Of a DNA stretch of 64,000 nucleotides, positions 1 through 13,196 are shown piece after piece (position 1 is the stretch's first letter; each line of letters begins with the position of its first letter). A program made the translations under genes and the position numbers. Under the pieces are notes generated by a model. The model had not been told where the DNA came from. It saw only the letters and a program-made list of their open reading frames with translations, and searched no databases. The DNA is taken from the NCBI GenBank assembly GCA_022829145.1, contig CM040753.1, positions 9,278,384-9,342,383 on the forward strand. Reading direction: 5' to 3'. Source of the stretch: Albula goreensis. Lineage: Eukaryota > Chordata > Actinopteri > Albuliformes > Albulidae.

Positions 1-3000
1 ACAGTCTAAATCGTAGCCTGTCTTGGCCTGTGAGGATTGCCTTGGATTGGACAGAAACCAGGGAGGGATTTTAATGAAGGAATGGCAATAAAGAGAGGCT
101 GGCAGGGGCTACACTGTAGCGGAGGTGGTTCCAGACCATCTCAAACAGGGGGCAGCCAGACTGGAGGCTCAGCTTATTTTCATAGGAACAATTACATTAG
201 GCATAACTGTTAACTGGATCTACTGTTCATAAACAAGGGGGCCAAGCTGTGGGGATTTGGCTGAACGTTAAGGGAGCATCACACTCCCCTGCAAACCACC
301 CCTCCACAGGAGCGCAGAAGGCTCCCAATAACACAGCCTTGATGTGAACGATACCACAGCAAGAGGAGATGTGAGAAAGGGCTCTGTCAGAGGGGGTTTT
401 GGGTCGAGGGTGGCTCTCCGCTGCCGCAATGTGCTGGTGCAACATCCTGCATAATCTGCAAGGTGCCAGCAGGTAATGAAGCTTTAGCCACCTGCATCAC
501 GGTCATAAGGACGGCTGACATGGTACCCAGATGCGACGGACAGATGGACTTACGCTACGCAACAGAGAGACCTGTTCTCTAGGGCTTCAGACAGGCCCTG
601 TGAAACCGTTATAAAAAGAGCTATCTCTCCTACCACAGTGTGCTGGGTATTTACCACAGAAAAAATGCTGTGGGTCAGTTTGCTTGACTGAGTGGATGGA
701 TTGAATACTCTTTTCCCAAACTCTGGGGCAATGACCTCAGTTCCATGAATCACGATTCTGATTAATCACTCTCTATGCTTATTTAGTGAAGGCAGAGTGG
801 ACTACAAATTCCCATATAAGGGAAGAAACAACTGTGCCCTGGAGAGTCACCCCCTTCTCACATTATCTGCTGCTGACGTCGCTCCAGGAGCGGGGCCATT
901 CACAGCCTTTTGTGCCACATATGAGTGGCTCTCTGTGGGACCCTTGAAAAGGACCAACTGAGAGCTCGATTAAGAAAAGGAGGAGGGAGGCAAGAGAAAA
1001 GCAACACTGTCCACACCTGCTGGATGTGGTTCAGTCTTCATGAAAAGAGGCAGTGATGCCTGTTCGCTCTTCAGTTTAACTGAGTAATGCCCACACAGTG
1101 GCCAACATACCACCTCCCACCAAAGTGAGAGCTCAATGTAATCAACCAGCTCCAGGGGAAAAACATGCCCAGCCAGCTCCATCATTATCAAGTGTGTAAT
1201 ATTATATTCGGTAGTTATGTGACAGTGAGACTTACTGAATGCTGCAATGTTACTGAATACAAAGTGAGAAACGCAGCCATAGGTCCTCCCCACTGGATAT
1301 GTTAGCAAAGGGATTCACCTCTGTGAAGTTTTTGTTATGACAATCAATCATCCTGCCTTCTGTTACATTATACATCACTTTGTACAAACATGCTGCTAGC
1401 TATTGCCTTTTTTAAATGTATCATTTTATATTAAGATTTCAGTTTTTTAATTAAAAATCTAAATCAACAAACAACCTATGCCTGTAACTGGAATTTATCT
1501 GAAGAACCTTGATACAGAGCTTCCCATGCATTTTAAATATCAAGGAGGTCTCTCTGAGCACATTCCCACCAAATTTAAACTGTCCTGAGTTTAATATTAA
1601 CTACATTACTTTAAAACAAAGAGGTCAATATTTCATCCCCTTCTGATGGTACAGATGTCTTCAATCTAAATAAATTATGACTAAAGTATTCAAAGTATTC
1701 GAACCCTCTCTGCAAGTCAATCCCCCACCTTACTGCAGCTAAAGGAAGCGGAGGTTGTAAAGGAACTTTGAGTGGAACTGTAAGAGACATCAATATTTCA
1801 GACTCATCTGAAGCAGGTAATACACTGCAGGTAGAGCTGCAGTAAATGTTCTGGAACTGGATGCCCGGACTGTAGGTGTGGGTAGACACCAGCTTACTCC
1901 TGGAACATTGTGTATAAGCAGGGAGGTATGAGAGGGCAGAAAAACATTTGAATCTGTAGCAGATGCTGTTATAGAAGCGCTTTCATTTTCCTTACTTGTC
2001 TGTGGATGTGCTCTGTAGTCTCGGTGAAAGCATTATTTTCTGAAATGCAAAACTAATCATCTCGCTGGCACTCACCTGCTTTACATTACAAAGGAGAAGC
2101 AGAGACTGGGAGAGCTAATTATTTATCTGATATTGTCAGTGCCGTCATTCGCATCAACATGGCAGATTTCCTCTCCGATCCTTTTTTTTTGATCACATGT
2201 ATCAGACTCGGAGTTGACTTGTAATAACCCATGCCCACTGCATCTGAGCTCTCTGGATTAAACTGGACAGGAGAGAGAAGAATATGCATATAAAATAGGA
2301 AATCATTATTTTCACCCTTCAGAGCTGGGAAAATGAGGGAACATCATGTTTATGGAAAGGTTCTTTTTCATCTGAGCGCCCTTCTCCACATTAAATGTTT
2401 GACAGGATGCTTCTTAAACAGTGTGCCAAAGGTATTTTCATTTCCTCCTCATGTACTATTCCACACAGATGTCTGGGTTGGACTGATTTTGTACTAAAGC
2501 AGATGAAGGAGAAAAGACATGGTTTTGTGTGGCATCACATCACCGCTCCTTCAGAAAAACAACTGCGCTGTAAAACAAGTCTTTCAACTCTACATCTTTT
2601 ATCATTAATGCATAAAAAGGCAAATATATCAAGCCACTGACTGACCTAAATTATTCTCTGACTTTTGTTTTCTTAATAACTGCCAAGTTTTTTTTCCCAC
2701 AAGTAGAACAACTTTACTGTGTGCTTTGTGGACAGGATTCCTTGGAAACATATCTGCTTTAGTGCCAAGTTTTGAAGCCTGGCAGTGTCTTTTCTCGATG
2801 ACCCCCAGCCGGTCTTTTTTCCTGTTCCACCTTCTCTTCATTCAGCAGCAGTGTCCCCCGGCTTCTCCGCTCTCAGAGACTGACCAACTGCGTGATCATG
2901 CTCACTCCCCTCTTTCATGCGGTCTCCTCTGGTGCTCTTACCTTCATCTCCTGACTCGTTAGTTCCTCTCCTACCCCCAGCTGTTTTCATGCTGAGTTCA

Positions 3001-3179
3001 AACATGCACCACACCCCTCCCCCAACAAAATAAGAAAAAAAAGCCTTACAATAGCCTTGATTCTTGTTTTTCTTTCCCTAAAACTATATGAGCCTTGGTT
3101 TAAAGTTTAAGATCCCAGTAACTGAGTTAATACAGTCCACAAGGGTAGTTACCTTTTTCTTGGACAGGAGCATCCCTGT
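1..3179. other. Unique non-coding stretch
   Basis: No gene, recognisable transposon or long repeat was found. Open frames on both strands are at most about 110 codons, lack domains and are what chance would give. Composition is mixed and there are several ATTA-rich patches, for example around 2,100-2,200. Confidence 0.6.
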
Positions 3180-3490
3180 CTTTTGTCACAGCTCTTTTGG
3201 ATTCTCCTGCAGCGTTTGACACAGCAGACCACCAGCGCCATCTGTCTCCTCTGGCAGGTAGGGAGGTGTGCAGCTCTGGCCTGTGGTGGAGGTGCTTCCC
3301 ACTGCTCAGATCATTACCCCCAAGCCCTGTTTCAGACACCCCTGCTCACATTACCACATGCCTTGCAGGAATACCTACCTGGATATTTGTACCATCATAT
3401 TGAATTCGACGTCTTCAGCAAAGACTTGCTCTGTGATACTTATGGGCCAACTCCTTCTTTTTTCCAGGTCTCAACAACACTGGCTCTGCA
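3180..3490 (+). pseudogene. Decayed LINE reverse-transcriptase fragment (L2/CR1-like)
   Basis: Around 3,205-3,235 the plus strand encodes DSPAAFDTADHQ. This closely resembles the DLSAAFDTVDH block of the reverse transcriptase in L2/CR1/Rex-type non-LTR retrotransposons, which includes the first catalytic aspartate. About 150 bases further on, pieces like CLAGIPTW and then TIILNSTSSAKTCSVI recall the family's 'ISTWM..HHLKLNPSKTELLVI' segment, but in a shifted frame. The expected YxDD region between the two is missing or scrambled. The fragment is therefore short, frameshifted and dead. Its exact ends are not visible, and the sequence up to about 3,950 may include more of its 3' part. The family assignment rests on remembered motifs, not a search. 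Confidence 0.55.
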
Positions 3491-4344
3491 CAGTTATCAG
3501 AAACTGTCAACTAGATTCAATCAAACACACTGAAAGGGTGTATAAGACTCAATATACTTTACATTACATCATTTTCTGTGGGTATGTTGTGTTGCTTTCA
3601 TTCTGAAATAGAATAGTGTGTGACTGTATAAAGACTGAACCCATTTTTATTTAATTGCTTAGTCCTTTACAGAAAATCATTTCTCTTTATTGAATCTAGC
3701 CCAGCACTGCTGTCGGTGTTAGACTAGGCAAGGCTTGTCTAGACTCTGTTACAAAGATATAATGCCTTCAGTGACCTGGTCTCATAGATTTTTATACAAA
3801 GACTTTCTCCATACCCTGAGTAGGTCTCTCTTAGTGCCACCTATCCCTGCCGCTGGTAGGAGACCTTTAACTTATAGTGTGGCTCTTGGTTATGTTCACA
3901 TCTCACCTCTCTTTGGATTAAGGATAATGTCTTCCTTACCTGTCTTGAATTCATGATTTAACTGAAGAACAAAGCTCAGCCCCACTCCGCTCTGCTGTGC
4001 GATGAGCTGCCTGTTAGCATCACAGCAGCAGGGGAGCTGGGGTGGAGTCTCACATGATGGCTGAAAACACTTCTGGGAGGTGAGGCTTTGTTTGGGATGA
4101 GACACTCCCAAAATACAGAATAAAACAGGATATAAACCATATGTTGTAAACTTTTGCTTGTGAAAAGCCTCTTGAACATGGAATCAGCAACTTCACAACT
4201 TTAAAACCAAGCCATGTCTATTGCATTTTTTAATTTTCAGTTCATCAACATACTATGCTATTCTTATCCAGAAAAAAAAAAACAAGAATATCTTCATATG
4301 CAAACTGTCAACAATTTGGCATCACTTTCCTTTCCTAAATAAAT
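3491..4344. other. Non-coding stretch left of the minisatellite
   Basis: No gene was seen. The part near 3,800-3,950 could be a further LINE remnant but is too decayed to call. A short A-rich patch lies at about 4,271-4,282. Confidence 0.4.
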
Positions 4345-6431
4345 ACTTAAAGTGGGAGCACGGTTTTTGCTGTTCAAAGATTTTGGAACAGGACAGTTCT
4401 ATAGCAGTGACATTTGGAAGAGGTCAGTACTGCAGCACAAAGATCTGGGAGCAGGACAGTACTGCAGCACTAAGATCTGGGAGCAGGACAGTACTGCAGC
4501 ACTAAGATCTGGGAGCAGGTCAGTACTGCAGCACAAAGATCTGGGAGCAGGACAGTACTGCAGCACTAAGATCTGGGAGCAGGTCAGTACTGCAGCACAA
4601 AGATCTGGGAGCAGGTCAGTACTGCAGCACTAAGATCTGGGAGCAGGTCAGTACTGCAGCACAAAGATCTGGGAGCAGGTCAGTACTGCAGCACAAAGAT
4701 CTGGGAGCAGGACAGTACTGCAGCACAAAGATCTGGGAGCAGGTCAGTACTGCAGCACTAAGATCTGGGAGCAGGTCAGTACTGCAGCACTAAGATCTGG
4801 GAGCAGGACAGTACTGCAGCACTAAGATCTGGGAGCAGGACAGTACTGCAGCACTAAGATCTGGGAGCAGGACAGTACTGCAGCACTAAGATCTGGGAGC
4901 AGGACAGTACTGCAGCACTAAGATCTGGGGAGCAGGACAGTACTCAGCACTGCAGTCAGTACTGCAGCAAAGATCTGGGAGCAGGACAGTACTGCAGCAC
5001 TAAGATCTGGGAGCAGGTCAGTACTGCAGCACAAAGATCTGGGAGCAGGACAGTGCAGCACTAAGACTGCAGCACTAAGATCTGGGAGCAGCACTAAGAT
5101 CTGGGAGCAGGTCAGTACTGCAGCACAAAGATCTGGGAGCAGGACAGTACTGCAGCACAAAGATCTGGGAGCAGGTCAGTACTGCAGCACTAAGATCTGG
5201 GAGCAGGTCAGTACTGCAGCACTAAGATCTGGGAGCAGGACAGTACTGCAGCACTAAGATCTGGGAGCAGGTCAGTACTGCAGCACTAAGATCTGGGAGC
5301 AGGACAGTACTGCAGCACTAAGATCTGGGAGCAGGTCAGTACTGCAGCACTAAGATCTGGGAGCAGGGGAGCAGGTCAGCACTAAGATCTACTGCAGCAC
5401 TAAGATCTGGGAGCAGGAGCAGGTCAGTACTGCAGCACTAAGATCTGGGAGCAGGACAGCACTAAGTACTGCAGCACTAAGATCTGGGAGCAGGACAGTA
5501 CTGCAGCACTAAGATCTGGGAGCAGGACAGTACTGCAGCACTAAGATCTGGGAGCAGGACAGTACTGCAGCACAAAGATCTGGGAGCAGGACAGTACTGC
5601 AGCACTAAGATCTGGGAGCAGGTCAGTACTGCAGCACTAAGATCTGGGAGCAGGTCAGTGCTGCAGCACTAAGATCTGGGAGCAGGACAGTACTGCAGCA
5701 CTAAGATCTGGGGAGTCAGGACAGTACTGCAGCACTAAGATCTGGGAGCAGGACAGTACTGCAGCACAAAGATCTGGGAGCAGGACAGTACTGCAGCACA
5801 AAGATCTGGGAGCAGGTCAGTACTGCAGCACTAAGATCTGGGAGCAGGTCAGTACTGCAGCACAAAGATCTGGGAGCAGGTCAGTACTGCAGCACTAAGA
5901 TCTGGGAGCAGGACAGTACTGCAGCACTAAGATCTGGGAGCAGGACAGTACTGCAGCACAAAGATCTGGGAGCAGGTCAGTACTGCAGCACTAAGATCTG
6001 GGAGCAGGACAGTACTGCAGCACTAAGATCTGGGAGCAGGTCAGTACTGCAGCACTAAGATCTGGGAGCAGGACAGTACTGCAGCACTAAGATCTGGGAG
6101 CAGGTCAGTACTGCAGCACTAAGATCTGGGAGCAGGTCAGTACTGCAGCACTAAGATCTGGGAGCAGGACAGTACTGCAGCACAAAGATCTGGGAGCAGG
6201 ACAGTACTGCAGCACTAAGATCTGGGAGCTAAGAGGACAGTACTGCAGCACAAAGATCTGGGAGCAGGTCAGTACTACTGCAGCACTAAGATCTGGGAGC
6301 AGGACAGTACTGCAGCACTAAGATCTGGGAGCAGGACAGTACTGCAGCACAAAGATCTGGGAGCAGGTCAGTACTGCAGCACAAAGATCTGGGAGCAGGA
6401 CAGTACTGCAGCACAAAGATCTGGGAGCAGC
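4345..6431. repeat. Minisatellite, 32-bp unit, about 60 copies
   Basis: The unit length is exactly 32 bp: successive AGATCTGGGA blocks begin at 4,441, 4,473, 4,505, 4,537 and so on. Each unit carries a BglII-type AGATCT, the word GGGAGCAGG, the palindrome CAGTACTG (with AGTACT) and a PstI-type CTGCAG. Two positions vary repeatedly: A or T after GCAGG, and T or A after GCAC. The left edge (about 4,345-4,440) consists of two or three strongly diverged units. The right edge stops abruptly at about 6,431 inside a unit. Local unit fragments, insertions and duplications interrupt the phase near 4,921-4,970, 5,050-5,100, 5,360-5,420, 5,455-5,470, 5,708-5,716 and 6,225-6,280. Open frames of about 60-105 codons across it on both strands are by-products of the repeat. 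No spacers separate the units, so it is not CRISPR. Confidence 0.97.
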
Positions 6432-7290
6432 CACATGTCACCAATGATGGAGCTGTCCTGAGAAGCACACAGGGAAAGTGATTCAAGGAGCAGCTGCTCA
6501 GTTAACGGTGCACCTGTTTGCTTGTGCATTTGTTCATGAGCATTGCTTAAATCTGTTTTATGCATCAGTATGTTTAAGATGTCAATGCTGATTTTCCATT
6601 TCAATTTAGAGTGCATCTTTAATCTTAACGACTCAGCAGTTTTTGATATCCCACTTCTATAATATCGCATTAAAATTATTGCCAAAATGATAAGGTAATA
6701 GCTTTATGTTTTTCTCCCCTTATTGGCTAGCACATTGACAATATGAAGCACAATGACAAAAAGTGATTGAAAGCTTGTGCATATTAGAGATTCGGGAATG
6801 TTACCAAGTATGACCATTGAAGGAGGATAACTGGTAGTTTTGATCCACAAAGAGGATCAGCTCTATCTGTTTCTTAAGCACGTGCTGTGTTTGCTTCCAT
6901 CTGGTCATTTGTGACAATCAAATGTTAATGCGGTTGGATTAGCCTTATTCTATTTACATTATATTTTCACTTATCTGGTCAATGAGCCTAGCATATGGAG
7001 GTGGTACAGGAACACACTTGGCGGGAAATGGATCCGGTCTGTGCTGTTGTGCAGGTCTCTCTCTGGCAGCCCCTCTGAGACTGTGGCTGTAGCTGTAGCA
7101 GATGGAGGCAAAGTCAGATCTGCACTGCAGGTCACAGCCATTTGCATATTAAAGAACTCTCAGGCTGGTAAAAACTTCTGTGCATTTTGCTTGCTCATAA
7201 TTATGGAGGCTCCTGTGTGGCGTGTGTGTGTGTGAGCCTGTGAATACATTTACACACATAAGTGTGTGCTTTGGTTAGCCGCTGTTATGT
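6432..7290. other. Unique non-coding stretch
   Basis: No gene, transposon or tandem repeat was recognised. Open frames are short and without domains. Confidence 0.5.
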
Positions 7291-7345
7291 TGTCTCTGTG
7301 TGTGTGTGTGTGTGTATCTATACATATATATATATATATATGTGA
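7291..7345. repeat. (GT)n and (TA)n microsatellite pair
   Basis: A GT run at about 7,297-7,314 is followed, after a short spacer, by a TA run at about 7,323-7,341. Confidence 0.9.
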
Positions 7346-10300
7346 TATACAGATGTATGTACCTCTGTGGGTAGGCTTTTCACACAGTTAGTGTTAGCTC
7401 GGTGTTAAATTCATTAGCTGCACATTAATCTGTATTTATAAGTCACTTTGCTAAATTTATAGATGAAAAGGCATCCAAAGTGCTCTTGCCTGTCATCTTC
7501 TGCCCTGTCTGCCCAAAGAAAATAAATAAAACCTGTACAGAGCATTAGCTGAGCTTTTCATTTTATTACTGAGGACTCTTTTGCAGACTCAGAGTGTCAA
7601 GACACTTATAAATATTTCCTCAGAAGCGAGACGTGTATTCTTGTGTGCTGCTGTCAGCGTTTTCACTAAGTTATTTCAATTACGAAAAAAAGTAAGGCAA
7701 TAATTTATTGTTGCCAGGCTTAAGTATGATGGAGGACACTCTCCGGTGGGGCAGGGAGTGCAATCTATCCTCAGCTTTTCAGCCAACTTCCCATTCTGTT
7801 GCAGTTACGGACAATGAGGATCGTAATGAGCTTGCTTACATTTTTTCCTTTTATTGAGAAGGATGTGCTGCCGAAGTGGAGGTCTTTCTGGGTCTCGTCG
7901 CTGCCCCTTTGTGCGTCTAGTAAAATATCGCCGGCGTGGTCCAACCGTACCTCCATAAATTACAGTGTAAAAACATCATTTATCTCAAACCTTCAAAGGC
8001 CCCTTTCAGCTGACTCTTTCTGAAATAACCGCAAACATAAATATGCTGCATAAAAAGGTCTGCCTGTATTTGAGGGAGTATACAATGCCATGAATCAGTT
8101 TATTAACGGCTGGGCACGGTGCACAGTCCGCAGAGGCAAATTTATTCATTTTCACTCATAAAGATGTGCTTCGAAATTTATTTTCAATCTGGTTGTGCTA
8201 TGTATTAAGATGTTAAAAACCGCTTGGAGATAAAGATGGCGTAAGAAATCTTTGCTGCTTGCTGTCAGTGCTGGTCTTTTGTCATAGGAAATACAGCTCC
8301 ATCCGCCAATGTGCTTTGTGCAGTATAGAGAGCATGAGTACGGTCTCTGATGTTACCGTATTGCGCGTGTCAGTTTCAGATTGCCTGGGGCAGATCATGA
8401 ACCTTCCTGATTATAACACTATACTGCATGGAATTCCCATCCAGATATGTGTTGAGTCAACACAGGCTTTCCCATGGAATGCATGACCTCTGTAGGCAGG
8501 GCCTCGCTTAACCTCACTGTGAAGCTTTGAACATGTTTAAATGTGAAGTGTGAAAATTGGCGTGGATTAAAAAAATTTAAACATTAAAAAACCTTGAGTG
8601 TTGTTGATAAGAGATATTTGGTTGTACAACTATTTATTGCATGATATTTTGCAATATTGGTAGATGTTTCCCTTTCATGTATTTTGTAAGTTGTTTAGTA
8701 AGTTGTGGAGAATTTAGACTATACTTATGCTCAAACTTTCATCTCCGCTAAACAGAGCTTCCTTCCTTACAGCTTCCAATAGTTTTTTCACCTCAGATTG
8801 CTTTTTTCTCCTTTTTCTGTGCCCACCATTATGCTAATCATCCAACACAATTCATTAGCTTCCTGTCTTTAGGCAACTCCATTCATCCCATAAATGTGAA
8901 CTCCACTAGTGTGATGTACACCCCATCTCCTCATTCTTCTCCTGCTAAACCTGTTCTTGTTCCTGTTCCGGTCTTCAGCTCACTCAATGAATTACCTGCT
9001 CACAAATGTCAGAACAATCAGTGCCAATCAGGGATGTGAATATTCACAGGATTTTTAATGTTCAACTCACTGTAAATGTTTGGTCATTAAACATAAATGT
9101 TAAATGTTATTCTTCTCCACTTAAGCACAAGGTTTGGACTGAGTGATTTTATAAATGCAATGCAAAGGATTATAAAATAAGTTTGCTTAGCCCATCCATT
9201 ACAATTTATTTTTAAAAAATATTGTAGCTTATATTTATGTACTGTAGTTTGATGCAACTTTAAGCATGATATCATTTGATCGAGAATGACAGTGCACCAC
9301 ATGAAGACCTCCCCATTACCACTGCAACACACTACTGCTCCATACCTGCTTAATAACAGTTAGCTACAGTAAATTCAGTGTCAGTGTAACCATTTCTGAT
9401 CCCCAGCCTGGCTCAGACTCCTCTCTTCTGTTTTCAATGAAAAAAACCTTGCCCTTCCAATCTCCTCAAAAGCTATACTTCATTCAGTATGCCATTTACT
9501 GCTTTATTTTTCTCCATACCTGTTTGTACCATCATTTATTTTTTTTCTTAATGTAGCCTTAGTTTTGAGTTAGCTTTGTCTTGTACATGCATCTTTGCTC
9601 TTTGAGTTGCATAGCGAAAGGAGTTGGTAAGGCAAACCTCTTTGGTTTAATGATTTTAAAGTTTTGGGAGAGAAGCTGTTCATTCAGATTTTACTCATAC
9701 CTTATATTTCATATCTTTCTAGTGACAGCCATCATTTTTTTCCGGTAACAACCAAGTTATAGTTTTTAATTCTCAACATTGTATGACTGTTGTGCAAATG
9801 TGTTTTTTATGATAGATTTTTTGTTTCATTATTTTATTCATGGTAATGATCTTGCATATGCATACACTCAGATGGATTGAGTTAATTATTGAGGCTGTCA
9901 TAAACTCTATTCAGAGGAGAAGCCTGAATCTATTCTTTTCCATGTTTAAAGAATGTCTGGGACCTGGCAGAGCGTTCTTCCTTTAAAGTACAGTACAGTC
10001 AGCAGATGCCACGCTTTTAGGTAAAGGTTTGATAGCTCTCCATCTTCTAATCCCTTTAATGCTTTATTTCTTCTCTCTTTTGGAATGGAAATTCAGTTAA
10101 TGATTTTCCAGTTCTGTACTGGCAGGTTCATTCACAGACTTCGCCAACGGTAAGAGAAAAAAAAAAACATAAAAAGGAGCTTTTGATTAGATTTAACACT
10201 TGTATTTTTAACTAAATTTGACTTTATTTTATTTATAATAATATTCTAAGCTTGTGCAAATGAACTGTAGAACGGGCAATCTCTAAACACCCCCAAAAAC

Positions 10301-10724
10301 GTCAGCAGGCTTTACTGTTGTACTCGTGTACTGGTGTACATTTTGATTTTGAAGAAAAACAAATTGGTTTTGAAGTCATTTTCTTTTGATAGACACAGCC
10401 ATTAAGCACCTCAAAAAGCAAGTGCTTTTCATACACCATTCAAAGCTGTCAGAAGATTAAAAATTCAATGTGTTATCATGCCTTTTATGTTGATATAGAC
10501 ATATTGATTTGCTCTTTCATTTTTCCTGTGAAATCCAATTAAAACAGCCAAGCAAGAACTTCTTTGGTCAAGGAAAAGTTTACATTTTTAAATGATCCCA
10601 TAACCACGGTAAAACTCAAAGCAAACCTTTCCACCGGCTATGAAGCATTATAGTGCCCTCTGAAGATGGATGGTTTTTTTCTCTTCCTGACTTCATACAG
10701 ATGTGAACTAAGGCCCCATCTAGT
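7346..10724. other. Unique AT-rich non-coding stretch
   Basis: No gene was found. The block near 7,540-8,060 has mixed composition and could be conserved non-coding DNA. The block near 8,720-9,010 is pyrimidine-rich and faintly LINE-like, but not enough to call. Confidence 0.5.
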
Positions 10725-10990
10725 CATAACTGATTAGGCCGCAGGCGACGGAAATAGAGTTCTGCCAATGGATATTTCCTCAGGAATATATGTGTCTTTT
10801 TTCATTTTTTAATTATAAACCAGACTGTGGACTCATTACATTACACTTGTACCGATGTCCGGGAATCTCAAAGTGACCGTTCCGACTCAATTACATCAAG
10901 GTTAGAATGGCTGGAGGCGAAGCTGGGGAAATGTGCTTCAAACTGACACATGGACATAATCTCAGTGGGCATGTTCATGACAGATCACTG
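10725..10990. promoter_or_regulatory. Candidate conserved non-coding element
   Basis: This is unique sequence of mixed composition with CpGs kept in an otherwise AT-rich setting (GCAGGCGACGG near 10,742, CCGATGTCCGG near 10,852). It also has an AATTATAA core and no open frame or repeat signature. These are weak hints of a conserved enhancer. No alignment was available. Confidence 0.25.
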
Positions 10991-11774
10991 CTAACACTCC
11001 AGCAGTTGCATTGTATCTTTGAAACATATATTTATTTTTCATATGAGATAACATAAGAAATGAAAGTGTTTTTGCTATGTGCATTTTATCATGTATGCTA
11101 ATTATCTTTTGCAGATATGAAAAAACCTCATTGTTTCAGTTTTTATCCCAGATTTGTCTTCTATCTAGATTTGGAATAGTCAGGATTTGATACCCTGGGG
11201 TGTGTTAATGAAAAATGAAAACCTGTGTTTTAATAGAAAAATTAACCTAACTATATTGTTGCACATTGACTGCTCTATGAGGGAAGCTATACAGTTCCAT
11301 ACACCATACTTATCAAGGTTATCCTTTACATTATAACTACAGCAGTACAGCCATCTGCATAGGACACAAACAATGAGGGCAAGCCTAACAACATCATAAA
11401 TGTTAGCATTGTATATTTGCTATTCAGTCATATTCTCTCTTTAGATACAAACTACATGCAAGGCCATTTTTTCCACTGTTTATGCCACTCCAGCTATGTA
11501 AGAATGTGTTCCAAAACAACCATGTGAGTCAAGGAAAGGTGTTCGCCCAGGCCTCAATCAAGAATCTTGGCTGTTGCCAATTCACATCAAAAAGAAAGAA
11601 AGAAAAATAAGGAAAGAAAGACTCAACTGTCAGTTTTCTCCCAAATCAACAAATTTCTGCCCTTGTTTGGGAGGGGTGTGCATGTCATCTGGGGGGGACA
11701 CTGAGAGTGGGACGCATTATGGGATGCAAAGTGGTCATGCTGAAGGAGAAGAATACAACAGATGGCACTATCTT

Positions 11775-11945
11775 GGATGTAATCAGCAGTTCTGATGTAG
11801 TTACACGCTGTGTAAAGTGCTGCCTTCAGTGATTGCGCTTTATCTGTGGTAATGTCAGGGCGATTATGAAAGCGTCTCATCATCAGGTTGTCTTGTGTAC
11901 GATGGCCTTGTTTATCTGAAGCAATCAACGAAAATGCAAGAAGTC
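11775..11945. promoter_or_regulatory. Candidate conserved non-coding element
   Basis: A unique block dense in TAAT/ATTA-like and GATTGCG/GCGATTATG words, with several CpGs, stands out from its flanks. It is partly covered by a 101-codon minus-strand frame with no domain. Enhancer identity is inferred only from texture. Confidence 0.25.
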
Positions 11946-13176
11946 TGCCCTCCCTGTTCTTGTCTTGGAGACTGAAAAAGAGAAAAACAATAAGTGAAAT
12001 GGAGTGTCTACAATACTCACAAAAACAGATGAGAGAAAACAGGAAGCTTTAAGTATTATCATACAAAAGAAAGTACTTTCCAGTCCTCTCACCCTGCCCT
12101 GACCCCTACCACACCTTCTTTATCCAGCTCACAAAAACCTGGACAAGGAGCAGTTTTCTTTCCCTGTGTTGTCACTGTTTTCTTAGGTTATGTTAATAAT
12201 AGATTCAGATCAGATGCCATGTGGAAGTTTACCATCCATCCATGAAAAACAGTAAACACCACTGGCAGAGAGAAACTTCAAACCGTAGGAGGGTGAATTA
12301 CACTAGCAGTGTGGTGGGGCTCTCCCTGCTGATAGCACACCATTCGCCCTGACTCAAATCGCAAACATGAATTCAATATCCAATTTACTTCGGGCAATAA
12401 CCAAATTCCTTCAGTACACATTGAGTCACATATGAAGATAATCTCTATGGATCTGGTGACATTTACATGCAATTTGGCTTGTCAGAGCACTGACAGTAAC
12501 CACATATTGATAGAACTGTCACCAAACCACATGTGAAATCTGTTTATGTTCCCATCGATTGGTGTAGTGTGATTCAATACCTGTTGCTCAAATACTGATA
12601 ACACTGCAGCCTAATACATTTTAATGGGTGATGAGTTTTATTGTTTCTGTTATCTCTGCATGTATTCCCCTATTATAGTTATTCATGTGCCAGTAATCCC
12701 ACATGAAGTAATTCTTCTGCTACTTTCCAATGCCAGAAGAAGGACAACATTATTCCAGCTCTACCAGCTCTATTGTTTATGTTTATGCATCTGTTTCCCT
12801 GGGCCTTTTGACCTTGTCTCCTCAGCAGTGTGAACATTTAAAGAGGTAGCTCTTGCTTCAATGCATCGACAGGGTTTTTTTTCATCACAGAAACTTCACA
12901 GCCCCAAATCTGTGCATTTGCATAATATGCTGTTTATACACACATCCTGATGTACTTCATAGTGACCATCAGTTGTCAGTGATCATCAGATTGTCAAATG
13001 TGAGACAGAACAGTCCCCTGTACTAAAGTGTATGTGTCAACAGAGAAACCTGCATCAGGGTAAGACTTTTTTTACTGTTTGCAAGCAATTTCAACTTGAT
13101 CAAAAACTTATAATAGATGTTATATGTTAATTAAAGAGAAATAAAGTATTCCAAAGTTGTTGTCAGTTTCCACCGT
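11946..13176. other. Unique non-coding stretch
   Basis: Nothing recognisable apart from short chance open frames. Confidence 0.5.
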
Positions 13177-13196
13177 AAAAAAAAAAAAAAAAAAAA
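13177..13196. repeat. Poly(A) tract, 20 bp
   Basis: An uninterrupted A run. It might be the tail of an old retroposed sequence, but no body was recognised upstream. Confidence 0.9.

Noticed and set aside
4441-6431. CRISPR-like array
   Set aside because: Units abut with no spacers, the repeat is 32 bp throughout, and the genome context is vertebrate.
4352-6486. Protein-coding frames with periodic QYCSTKIWEQ-like repeats across the array
   Set aside because: They come from a 32-bp repeat cycling through all frames (period 32 codons). They stop wherever a T allele brings TAA into frame, and there is no domain or start context.
8720-9010. LINE polymerase linker
   Set aside because: Pyrimidine-rich with faint resemblance only, and no conserved RT block could be placed.
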